Below, in pieces: positions 21,282-28,960 of a stretch of 64,000 nucleotides of DNA (positions within the stretch are counted from its first letter, which is position 1; each line of letters starts with the position of its first letter). The notes beneath the pieces are model-generated. The model saw only the letters and a list, made by a program, of their open reading frames with translations. It was not told where the DNA came from and made no database searches. The DNA comes from Marinobacter sp. EhC06 (GTDB taxonomy: Bacteria; Pseudomonadota; Gammaproteobacteria; Pseudomonadales; Oleiphilaceae), in assembly GCF_001650915.1 (NCBI RefSeq), contig NZ_LXYO01000023.1, positions 186,001-250,000 of the forward strand. Reading direction: 5' to 3'. The translations under genes and the position numbers were made by a program.

Positions 21282-22148
21282 TCAGAACAGGTTAACCGGC
21301 ACTTTCAGGTACACCTGACCATTGTCTTCGGCCGGCGGCATGTGCCCTGCACGCATATTGACCTGAACCGACGGCAGAATCAGACGGGGCATGTCCAGGG
21401 TTGCATCCCGCTCGGTCCGCATTTTCACGAACTCTTCCTCGGAAACGCCTTCGTGGACATGAATGTTTGCTTCCCGCTGCTCCGCCACCGTGGTCATATG
21501 CTGGTACTCATCACGGCCAGGCGCCTTATAATCATGGCACAGGAAAATGCGGGTTTCTGCTGGCAGCGACAGCACCTTCTGGATGGACTGGTACAGGGTG
21601 CGGGCATCGCCACCCGGAAAATCACAGCGGGCGGTGCCAAAGTCGGGCATAAACAGCGTGTCACCCACGAAGGCGGCGTCGCCAACCACATAGGTCAGGC
21701 ACGCAGGAGTATGGCCCGGGGTGTGCAGAACACGCCCCTCGAGACCACCAATGGCAAAGGTGTCGCCTTCCTTGAACAGCTTGTCGAACTGGCTGCCATC
21801 GCGCTGGAATTCTGTGCCGGCATTAAACGCCTTGCCAAATATCTCCTGAACATCGCGAATGTGCGCACCAATTCCGGTTTTGCCGCCCAGTTTGTCATGC
21901 AGGTAAGGCGCCGCAGACAGGTGATCCGCGTGTACGTGGGTTTCCAGAATCCACTCGACCTTCAGGTCGTTGCTACGGATGTACTCAATAATCTCATCAG
22001 CCGAGCGCACATCGGTGCGTCCTGCGGCGTAGTCAAAATCCAGGACCGAATCGAGAATGGCGCAGGCCTGGCTGTCCGGGTCACGCACCACATAACTGAA
22101 TGTATTGGTGGGTTCATCAAAAAAATGCTGAACGATCGGGTTGCTCAT
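21282..22148 (-). CDS. blh: Persulfide dioxygenase-like metallo-beta-lactamase (Blh/ETHE1 type)
   Basis: This 288-residue enzyme has the metallo-beta-lactamase motif THVHADHLSAA (H71, H73, D75, H76) and further ligands in HTPGHTPA and CHDY. The family oxidises glutathione persulfide to sulfite. The start MSNPIVQHF (22148) has AGAGG 7 nt before it. The gene heads a two-gene unit with the SulP transporter, a logical exporter for the sulfite or sulfate formed. Blh genes elsewhere are often controlled by the ArsR-type repressor BigR; no bigR gene is seen here. Confidence 0.87.
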   Translation of the reverse strand: MSNPIVQHFFDEPTNTFSYVVRDPDSQACAILDSVLDFDYAAGRTDVRSADEIIEYIRSNDLKVEWILETHVHADHLSAAPYLHDKLGGKTGIGAHIRDVQEIFGKAFNAGTEFQRDGSQFDKLFKEGDTFAIGGLEGRVLHTPGHTPACLTYVVGDAAFVGDTLFMPDFGTARCDFPGGDARTLYQSIQKVLSLPAETRIFLCHDYKAPGRDEYQHMTTVAEQREANIHVHEGVSEEEFVKMRTERDATLDMPRLILPSVQVNMRAGHMPPAEDNGQVYLKVPVNLF

Positions 22149-22153
22149 GACGT

Positions 22154-22216
22154 CACCTCTGGATGATCCAAATATCACTTTTAATCTAAGGATATACTAT
22201 TTGGTAATATGAGGTG
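22154..22216 (-). promoter_or_regulatory. AT-rich promoter region of blh-sulP with inverted repeats
   Basis: CCAAATA (22168-22174) and TATTTGG (22198-22204) form an inverted repeat, and CACCTC/GAGGTG (22154-22159 and 22211-22216) form another outside it. On the minus strand TTTCAC and TATATC at 17-nt spacing could be -35 and -10, and the inner repeat covers them. This would suit a repressor of the BigR/SqrR kind, but no matched regulator is in the window. Confidence 0.45.
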
Positions 22217-22229
22217 AAATGATCTTTTT

Positions 22230-23753
22230 TTATATGCGCAATGTTCCTGATACATCAACAAGACAGTCCCGCCCCGCCTGCTTGGCCAGATAAAGTCGGT
22301 AGTCCGCCCCGGCGATGAGGGCATCCGGCGTTGCAGGGCGGTCAACGAACTCCTCTATCCCGGCAACGCCTGCGCTGACGGTAACCAGTATCTCATCCTC
22401 ATCAAAGACAAAACTCTCCTCGTGCACGGCTTCGAGAATTCGCTGAACAAGCTGTCGCACATCGCCGTGCTCCACGGCACTGAAGACAACAATGAATTCT
22501 TCCCCTCCGAAACGGGCAACCACATCCATGGAGCGGGTCTGGCTCACCAGAATATCGGCAAACCGCTGCAGGATATAATCTCCCCCGAGGTGTCCGATGG
22601 AGTCGTTGATTTTTTTGAAGTGATCAATGTCGAAGATCGCCAGGGCGAAACGCTCTCCCCGACGGTTGCTGCGGGCCAGCATTTCATCCAGCCTTGGCAT
22701 CAGGTAACGGCGATTGTGCAGGCCGGTCAGCGGGTCCCGAATTGACTGGTTCAGCAATTCTTCTTCCAGCCGGTTGCGCTCCAGGGCACCCGACAACAGG
22801 CCGGAGACGATAATCAACAGATCGGCCTGGTCCAGACGCCAGGTTCTTCGGCGAAGGGAGTCAACGCCAAAAAAACCCGTCACCCGTCCGCGTACCCGGA
22901 TAGGCACGCAAAACATGGAGGACACTCCCTGTTCCTGAAGCAGCGCCCGCTCGGGTGCAGCTTCCCGGGGCAGCCGGTCGACATCTTCAATAAACACCAC
23001 CCGGCTGCCACTGACCATCCCCTCGATCTGTTCCTGCCACCAGTGAAAACTCTCGATCGACACCTGCTGCTGCGTATCGATCAGGGCGGGCACACCGTCC
23101 CGGCACCACTCATGGGTATTGGTCATCACGGCGTAGTCGTCGGTAAAGCAGTACAGGTAGGCCCGGTCAACCTTGAAAAACAGTCCGATGGATCGCAGAA
23201 GTTCATCAATACACTGATCAATGGTGCCAAACCCGAGGTTGATGAATTCGGTGGACAGGCGGGCAATCAGCCGCTGAAAACCGGCCTGGAAGGAAAACTC
23301 CGCCTCGCTTTCTCGGAGACTCTGCTCCAGGTTCTTGTAATGCTGGATGTTGTGGAACTGACCGTACCAGAGGGTGCTGCCATCCGACTGCCGCTCGGGC
23401 TCCGCGTTAACCTCAAACCACTCGTAACCGCCATGCTCCAGCCTCAGCCGGGCCCGATAGCTCCAGGTCGTCAAAGTACCCGCCGAGGCACGAATACTCT
23501 CCATGACGGCATCCAAGTCGTCAGGATGGATCATTGCAAAAATCGGATCCGCGTTATCGCTCAAATCCTCGGGATCAATGCCAAAGAGCGACTGCACATG
23601 TTCGCTAATGAAGGGACAGCGGTGGGAATCGCCTTCCGAGCTCACCCAATAGATGAACAGGACTCCAGGAACCCCTGAGGCCAGTTTCTGGAAAAAACGG
23701 GCAGACAAACCGGTTTGCTGCCCGTTACCGGACCTTGACGCCTTGGACACCAT
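22230..23753 (-). CDS. PAS-GAF-GGDEF diguanylate cyclase
   Basis: This 507-residue soluble protein has a PAS domain (about 25-145), a GAF domain (about 160-320) and a C-terminal GGDEF domain with active motif GGEEF and the RxxD inhibitory site (RSMD) five residues before it. No EAL domain is present, so it should only make cyclic-di-GMP. GGAGG lies 3 nt before the ATG; a GTG at the next codon would have better spacing. It ends 81 nt before blh and is separate from it. Confidence 0.9.
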   Translation of the reverse strand: MVSKASRSGNGQQTGLSARFFQKLASGVPGVLFIYWVSSEGDSHRCPFISEHVQSLFGIDPEDLSDNADPIFAMIHPDDLDAVMESIRASAGTLTTWSYRARLRLEHGGYEWFEVNAEPERQSDGSTLWYGQFHNIQHYKNLEQSLRESEAEFSFQAGFQRLIARLSTEFINLGFGTIDQCIDELLRSIGLFFKVDRAYLYCFTDDYAVMTNTHEWCRDGVPALIDTQQQVSIESFHWWQEQIEGMVSGSRVVFIEDVDRLPREAAPERALLQEQGVSSMFCVPIRVRGRVTGFFGVDSLRRRTWRLDQADLLIIVSGLLSGALERNRLEEELLNQSIRDPLTGLHNRRYLMPRLDEMLARSNRRGERFALAIFDIDHFKKINDSIGHLGGDYILQRFADILVSQTRSMDVVARFGGEEFIVVFSAVEHGDVRQLVQRILEAVHEESFVFDEDEILVTVSAGVAGIEEFVDRPATPDALIAGADYRLYLAKQAGRDCLVDVSGTLRI

Positions 23754-23838
23754 GTCCTCCCAACGGACGAATCACCCCTGCTCATAACAGAGTGTAGCCT
23801 ACGCTGACGGGAAGCAAACCGGTTCCGGAGACAACGAA

Positions 23839-24459
23839 TCAGAGCGAGTCCAGGCGAATCCTGGCTTCTTCCCGCCGACCGGCATCGGCGACGTCCCGTC
23901 CGGCCCTGCCGGGTGCTTCGAGGGCTTTCTGCAGATAGCTCCGGGCCCGTTCCGGCTCGCCCTGGTCCAGCAGAAAATCGCCAAAGAAGAAATTGGCATC
24001 CATGCCATCAGGATTGATAGCCAATGCTTTCTGCAGATACTGTCGGGCCTTGTCGTCGTCCCCGAAGCCCAAAGGCCAGCCGGGCACCTGATAATAGAGG
24101 CTACCCAGCGATGTGTAGGCCGAGCCATCCAGCGCATCGGGATCAATCGCCAGGGCCGCCTCCAGTGATTTACGGGCATCCTTGACCAACCCCAATGCCC
24201 CCAGACCGCCCTTGGCGCCGGCGTAGGTGCTGAGCACAATACCCTGCCAGATCAGTGGCTCTGCCCGGTCCGGATAATAGGCGACAAACTGTTCTGCCTC
24301 GCTGGCCAGCCCTTCAAAGGCTTTCTCCTTCTCGTCCTCCGGCACCTGATACTGGACCTCCGCCCAGCGATGCTGGATATCGGCCAGTTCGGTCTCCAGA
24401 GCCGCCGCCCAGAGTGGCTGGGCCGCCAGACACAGGATCACCAATAGCACTCGTTTCAT
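23839..24459 (-). CDS. Exported TPR-repeat protein
   Basis: This 206-residue protein has a signal peptide (MKRVLLVILCLAAQPLWA) and three or four tetratricopeptide-like units (residues about 55-195; DARKSLEAALAIDPDAL, KARQYLQKALAINPDGM, RARSYLQKALEAPG). TPR domains hold protein partners; no catalytic motif is seen. The start overlaps the SDR stop by 4 nt, so it is the last gene of the four-gene hemolysin-ligase operon and may act with those products in the periplasm. Confidence 0.82.
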   Translation of the reverse strand: MKRVLLVILCLAAQPLWAAALETELADIQHRWAEVQYQVPEDEKEKAFEGLASEAEQFVAYYPDRAEPLIWQGIVLSTYAGAKGGLGALGLVKDARKSLEAALAIDPDALDGSAYTSLGSLYYQVPGWPLGFGDDDKARQYLQKALAINPDGMDANFFFGDFLLDQGEPERARSYLQKALEAPGRAGRDVADAGRREEARIRLDSL

Positions 24460-25238
24460 GACAACACTCCCGAATTCAGAAACCGCCGGATGACCGGCAA
24501 TTGCTTCAGCATGGCCTTATCGACAATTCTGGGCAGGATGCCGTTGATCACCACAAACAGCTTTTCCGGCCAGCCCAGGAAGCGCCGGCGATCGTCATTT
24601 TCCATGGCGGCAAGAATCTGCGAAGCCACGGCTTCCGGCGCGTCCATGGCATTGCCGAGGGCCCGGTTAAGCTCGTTTACGGCCTCTGGATTCATGTCCG
24701 TGGCGGTAGCCCTGGGCGCTACATAGATCACCTGGACCTGGGTATCGGCCAGTTCCCGTCGAAGCGCTTCGGTAAAGCCGCGCAGCCCGAACTTGCTGGC
24801 GCAATAGGCGGTGTAACCGGGGAAACCGATGCTGCCAAAAGTGGACCCCACGAACACCAGGGCACCCTGGCCGGCTTTTTCAAACCTGGGTGTAAAGTGC
24901 CTGGCCACAATCATTGCTGACCGGAGATTGACGGCGATCTGGGCGTCCAGTTCGCTGACTGCTATATTCTCGAGGCTGGCAAAGCGATTCTGACCGGCGC
25001 AGTGGATCACCCCATCGATGCCTGGATAGGCGTCACTGAGACGAACCAGCTGTTGGTCGAGGTCGGGCGCCGCGAGGTCCAGGTGAACGAGCGAGACACC
25101 TTCACGGTGCTCAAGCTTTTCCGGATGCCGGGAGGCGACAATCACCCGGGCGCCAGCTCTCACCAGGGGTTCAACCAGCGCCTTGCCGATACCGCCGGTG
25201 CCACCCAGCAGAAGAAACGCCCGATCATGCAGCCTCAT
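24456..25238 (-). CDS. Short-chain dehydrogenase/reductase
   Basis: This 260-residue Rossmann protein has the cofactor motif GGTGGIG (12-18) and the catalytic YTAYCASK segment (Y and K four apart), with Ser in VGSTFGSIG. Basic residues after beta-2 (ASRHPEK) suggest NADP(H). It overlaps the end of the ligase-oxygenase fusion by 14 nt, so the enzymes probably work on one pathway: acyl activation, di-iron oxidation, then keto/alcohol reduction. The substrate is unknown. Confidence 0.88.
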   Translation of the reverse strand: MRLHDRAFLLLGGTGGIGKALVEPLVRAGARVIVASRHPEKLEHREGVSLVHLDLAAPDLDQQLVRLSDAYPGIDGVIHCAGQNRFASLENIAVSELDAQIAVNLRSAMIVARHFTPRFEKAGQGALVFVGSTFGSIGFPGYTAYCASKFGLRGFTEALRRELADTQVQVIYVAPRATATDMNPEAVNELNRALGNAMDAPEAVASQILAAMENDDRRRFLGWPEKLFVVINGILPRIVDKAMLKQLPVIRRFLNSGVLS

Positions 25239-27441
25239 GGCGCTGCTCCTTGCGGTTCGACGGCCCAGGAACAGAAACGACAGGAATGCTGTGCAGCATA
25301 TCGCCATAGAGCCGATAGACCATGCGCGCGGCTTCGATGATCGCCTGCTGGTCATCGGGGTCGGTGATCTCGTTCATCAGGTTACGGAAAAATTCGAAAT
25401 GCTCCTGATCCAGAGCACCATGGGAGTATAGATAGCTGAAGGCCTCATCCGGCAGCCCGAGCTGTTGCTGGATCGCCTCACCGAGCGGCGTCGCCAGCTC
25501 AATCGACGTGCCTTCCAGCACCTGAACCATACCGAAGAACGCCGCCGGGTTGCCGCGGTTAATGCGGTCATAAAGGTAAGCGACCATCAGTTCGATGGAG
25601 GTATCGGGGGTGCCATGACGGATGGCCTCCTTATCTTCCCCGCAGGCCGCAAGGTCGTTGAGGATCCATTCATGGTGGCCGTACTCCTCCTCGATGTATT
25701 CCACCAGCGCCTTGCGCACGAATTCCAGGCGCTCAGGCAGGCGGCCACCGCAGGCCATCATCAACGGTACTGTGTGCTTAACGTGGTGATAAGCCTGGGT
25801 CAGAAACCAGGTGTATCCGGTCAGGTCGAAACGGCCTTCGCGGATAGCCTCAATCACGGGTGCGCCCATCACGTGGGCGCGGGCTTGCGCAGTTTCGGAC
25901 TGCAGTCGATCGAAAAATGCCATGAAAGATCCTCCTGGCGGGTTTGAAACATCGGATTTGGAAACGGCTTCATTGGAAAAGAGGGAATTCGTGAAAACCG
26001 GAAACGCGCCTGCTAGCAGCGTCGGCAGGTCGGCCTGAATCTGCTGGCGTACAGGCCGTCCGTTTGCAGTTACGTAGCCTTCAGCCTGGCTCAGGGGCTG
26101 CCGGCGGATATAAATCCCGGACAGTCGGGCATAGTCCGGCAAGGTGTCATTCAGCGAGTCCAGTTGTGCGCGCAGCGCTTCGGGCGAGCGGCCGTCCTGG
26201 ATAACCAGCAGGGCCGAGGGGCGGGGATCGCCATCGCCAAACACCACCGCCTGGCGCGCACCGAGCGCCTGAATCAGCTCACTCTCCAGCCACTCCGGGC
26301 TGATGTTGCGACCAAAGCTGGTAATAAGAAGATTCTTGGCACGACCGCTCACCGACAGGAAACCCTCTGTATCCCTGGCACCCAGGTCACCCGTATCCAG
26401 CCACTCATCCCCGGCAGGTTCATCGCCCAGATAGCCAAGGTGGGTGTTGCCACCCACCAGAATGTGGCCCCGTTCATCCACCCGGACCCGGACATGGGAA
26501 AGTGGTTTGCCCACCGACCCTTCGCGTTCGCTGTTGGGTACGTTCAGTGCCACCACCGAACTGCACTCGGAAAGCCCGTAACCCTCGTAAAGGGGCAGGC
26601 CGGCGGCGCGGCCCCGGGCAAGCAGGTCGGACGAAACCCGTCCGCCGCCAACCGCCAGGAACCGAAAGGAATCGCTATTCAAGTGTTGTTGTTCAGCCGC
26701 AGCTACCAGGGCCATGGCCAGTTCCGGCACCAGAATCAGGGATTGGGGCCGGTGCTCGTTGATGCCCTGCACCAGCTGCCCGATATCCAGGCCACTGCTG
26801 CCGGTCATCCCAAGATCATGCAGGGGCGCGACGACCACCGTGCTGCCCATAAGCAGTGGCAAATAAACCCCGGCGATATTCTCCAGCAGTGTGGCCAGCG
26901 GCAGGATACAAAGGTGTCGTTCAAGCTCGACATCTGCCAGCCGCTCCTTCAATGCCAGCGTGGTGGCTGTCATCTGCGCCACCGACAGGCAAACGCCTTT
27001 GGGGGTGCCGGTACTGCCAGAGGTGAAGGTGATTTTCGCGGTCTGCTCCGGCATCCAGGCTCCGGCACCAGACACCGGCAAATGCTTTAACCAGACCCCA
27101 TGGCCAATGTGTTCACCGCCGTCGGTTGCCGCCGCAGACAGCAGACAATCCAGGCCTGCCCGCTCAGTCAGGTGTTCCGTCTGGGACCGCGAGAAAAACA
27201 CCGGCACAGGCACACACACCACACCGGCCAGCAAACAGGCCAGATCCGCAAGAATCCAGGCCACGGAGTTGTCGCCACACAAGCCGGCCCGGCGCACACC
27301 AAGGCGGCTCAGCTGATCGGCCAGAGCCTCCGCCGCCTGCATCATCTGGGTATAAGTAAGGGCCGACTCCGGCCCCTGGAGAGCCGTACGGGAAGGATGG
27401 CTGCTCGCCCGGCGCGCCAGGAGTTCAGGCAATGTGGCCAT
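25225..27441 (-). CDS. Acyl-AMP ligase fused to a heme-oxygenase-like di-iron domain
   Basis: This 738-residue fusion starts with an ANL adenylation enzyme (residues 1 to about 470): P-loop TFTSGSTGTPKG, YEGYGLSECSS and DTGDLG. The last ANL motif reads TANGRPVR, with Arg where Lys is common. After a loose linker (about 475-506) comes a heme-oxygenase-like fold (507-738) with probable iron ligands E586, H589, E643, H674, D678 and H681 (EYGHHE, VLEGTS, SHGALDQEH). Such domains in UndA, CADD and BesC act as di-iron oxidases. Methionine 507 follows an in-frame AGGAGGA ribosome site, so the oxygenase may also be made alone. No carrier-protein domain is present. The start at 27441 has GGAGGG before it. 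Confidence 0.87.
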   Translation of the reverse strand: MATLPELLARRASSHPSRTALQGPESALTYTQMMQAAEALADQLSRLGVRRAGLCGDNSVAWILADLACLLAGVVCVPVPVFFSRSQTEHLTERAGLDCLLSAAATDGGEHIGHGVWLKHLPVSGAGAWMPEQTAKITFTSGSTGTPKGVCLSVAQMTATTLALKERLADVELERHLCILPLATLLENIAGVYLPLLMGSTVVVAPLHDLGMTGSSGLDIGQLVQGINEHRPQSLILVPELAMALVAAAEQQHLNSDSFRFLAVGGGRVSSDLLARGRAAGLPLYEGYGLSECSSVVALNVPNSEREGSVGKPLSHVRVRVDERGHILVGGNTHLGYLGDEPAGDEWLDTGDLGARDTEGFLSVSGRAKNLLITSFGRNISPEWLESELIQALGARQAVVFGDGDPRPSALLVIQDGRSPEALRAQLDSLNDTLPDYARLSGIYIRRQPLSQAEGYVTANGRPVRQQIQADLPTLLAGAFPVFTNSLFSNEAVSKSDVSNPPGGSFMAFFDRLQSETAQARAHVMGAPVIEAIREGRFDLTGYTWFLTQAYHHVKHTVPLMMACGGRLPERLEFVRKALVEYIEEEYGHHEWILNDLAACGEDKEAIRHGTPDTSIELMVAYLYDRINRGNPAAFFGMVQVLEGTSIELATPLGEAIQQQLGLPDEAFSYLYSHGALDQEHFEFFRNLMNEITDPDDQQAIIEAARMVYRLYGDMLHSIPVVSVPGPSNRKEQRHEAA
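25921..25937 (-). promoter_or_regulatory. Internal ribosome binding site and start of the di-iron domain
   Basis: On the minus strand AGGAGGA (25936-25930) lies 6 nt before an in-frame ATG (25923-25921) that begins MAFFDRLQ, the natural opening of a free-standing heme-oxygenase-like protein. It sits inside the long ligase-oxygenase frame, so either both forms are made or it is a relic of two once-separate genes. Confidence 0.7.
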
Positions 27442-28135
27442 AGGACCCTCCTGCCATCGTTTCTCCCTCAGGGGCCGCGGCCTCAACGGACTGAACCAGC
27501 CTTAGCAAACCCGCGCTGCGGAGCGCGGACATGCCATCTGCGACACGAATGGCCATCACCACCGGATGATGATCGTAGTAGCGCCCCCAGCCGGCGCCGC
27601 CATCGGGCAACCGGGAAGGGTCAGCCGTCGCCAGAACCTCGGTGGCAATACCCAGGCGATGAAAACTGTTCCGCAGCTGATCTGTGCCGGTGCAGACAAC
27701 CCAGTCGTAGCCGGCCCCATCCAGCCACACCGACAGGGAGGCAAACAGAAAACGGCTGACGCCTGCTTCAACACCGGCCAGATGGGCAATCTCCGCAATC
27801 CGGTGACGTTCGACACCCGTGACCGGCATCACCGATTCCACCGGCACCAACAGGTAGTCCTCCAGAAACAGTCTTTCCAGCGCGGCGTTACGAACACCGA
27901 CCGCTGCCAGAAGGCTGCCTTGCGCCGTGGTCAGGGCCAGGAGCGCCGGTATGCGCAGAGAAGGCTCGGCGCCATAGGCGTGCAGGAAGCGGCGGCGAAT
28001 AAAACCCGCAACCGTCTCGGCCATTGCCGTGTCAGGACGGATCTCGTTAAACCAGCGACCGGCACAACGGATGACTGGAACCACCTCACCGGAATCCGGG
28101 GGACAACATGTGGACATCATCAGCGGGTCTGTCAT
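27425..28135 (-). CDS. Thermostable-hemolysin family protein
   Basis: This 236-residue protein matches the thermostable hemolysin (delta-VPH-like) family: AETVAGFIRRRFLHAYGAEP, then LERLFLEDYLLVPVE, ERHRIAEIAHLAGVEAGVSRFLF and a WGRYYDHHP end. The middle resembles a GNAT or autoinducer-synthase-like acyltransferase fold, so the true role may be acyl transfer rather than lysis. No signal peptide is present. GGGAGG lies 6 nt before the ATG. It is the first gene of the four-gene operon, overlapping the ligase gene by 17 nt, and starts beside two PmrA-type boxes. Confidence 0.82.
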   Translation of the reverse strand: MTDPLMMSTCCPPDSGEVVPVIRCAGRWFNEIRPDTAMAETVAGFIRRRFLHAYGAEPSLRIPALLALTTAQGSLLAAVGVRNAALERLFLEDYLLVPVESVMPVTGVERHRIAEIAHLAGVEAGVSRFLFASLSVWLDGAGYDWVVCTGTDQLRNSFHRLGIATEVLATADPSRLPDGGAGWGRYYDHHPVVMAIRVADGMSALRSAGLLRLVQSVEAAAPEGETMAGGSYGHIA

Positions 28136-28179
28136 AAAAGGCCTCCCTCAAGGTACGCCTCCCAGAGTAGGGCTCCAGC

Positions 28180-28229
28180 CTTAACCAAGGCTTAAGAACA
28201 GCCGGAAGTTTTCTTAAGCTGGCCTTAAG
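28180..28229. promoter_or_regulatory. Two PmrA-type boxes in a divergent intergenic region
   Basis: CTTAAC-N5-CTTAAG (28180-28196) and CTTAAG-N5-CTTAAG (28213-28229) match the PmrA consensus YTTAAK-N5-YTTAAK, the first with one deviation (C in the last base of its first half). They lie between the hemolysin operon (minus) and the pmrA-like gene (plus), so they can serve both directions. Confidence 0.75.
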
Positions 28230-28273
28230 ATTTCTGTGCCAGAATGATCACCAGACCTGTACCGGGACCTGCC

Positions 28274-28960
28274 ATGCGGATATTGCTTGTAGAAGACGAC
28301 CATCACCTGGCCAACACCATGCTGGGAATGTTGCGTGACGGACAGAACACAGTGGACTGGCTCGACGACGGCCAGCAGGCCCTGGGTGCACTCACCAGCG
28401 AGCACTTTGATCTGGCGATACTGGACCTCACTCTGCCGCGCGTTGATGGCCTGGACATTCTGAAGGCAGCCAGGAAACAGGGCGTGCAAACGCCGGTGAT
28501 CATCCTGACTGCCCGTTCCGGTCTGGATGAAAAACTGACCGGCCTGGATGCCGGCGCCGATGACTACCTCACCAAACCCTTCGCCATGGCGGAGCTCAAG
28601 GCCAGGATCCGGGCAGTCACACGTCGGGGTTCCTCGGTGCCGCAGAACGGTCTGACGGTGGGCCAGCTGGTGCTCAACCCGGACTCCGGACAACTGACCA
28701 CCGGCGACGAGACCAACACATTGCCCCGCAGTGAATTCCAGATTCTTCACTACCTGATGCGGCACCCCGACCAGGTAGCCACACGACGACGGCTGGAAGA
28801 GCAGCTTTACGGCTGGGACCAGGGCGCGGAAAGCAACGCCCTGGAGGTGCATATCCACCACCTGCGTCGCCGGGTTGGCAAGGAAACCATCCGGACCATC
28901 CGCGGTGTCGGCTATCTGCTCGACAGCCAGGCTGCCGCCAGGGTGACCGAATGTCCCTGA
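28274..28960 (+). CDS. pmrA: PmrA/QseB-like response regulator
   Basis: This 228-residue OmpR-family regulator has a receiver (D51 in LAILDLTLPRVDG, lysine in TKPF) and a winged-helix output domain (LPRSEFQILHYLMRHPDQVATRRRLEEQ, then VEVHIHHLRRRVG type end). The ATG at 28274 starts the conserved MRILLVEDD; the longer in-frame ORF from 28244 is not supported. Its stop overlaps the kinase start by 10 nt. The CTTAAG boxes just upstream suggest that it is a PmrA orthologue that controls itself. Confidence 0.87.
   Translation: MRILLVEDDHHLANTMLGMLRDGQNTVDWLDDGQQALGALTSEHFDLAILDLTLPRVDGLDILKAARKQGVQTPVIILTARSGLDEKLTGLDAGADDYLTKPFAMAELKARIRAVTRRGSSVPQNGLTVGQLVLNPDSGQLTTGDETNTLPRSEFQILHYLMRHPDQVATRRRLEEQLYGWDQGAESNALEVHIHHLRRRVGKETIRTIRGVGYLLDSQAAARVTECP

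Noticed and set aside
27425..28135. Function as a true secreted hemolysin
   Set aside because: There is no signal peptide or pore motif, and the operon is enzymatic; the family name is kept only as a label.
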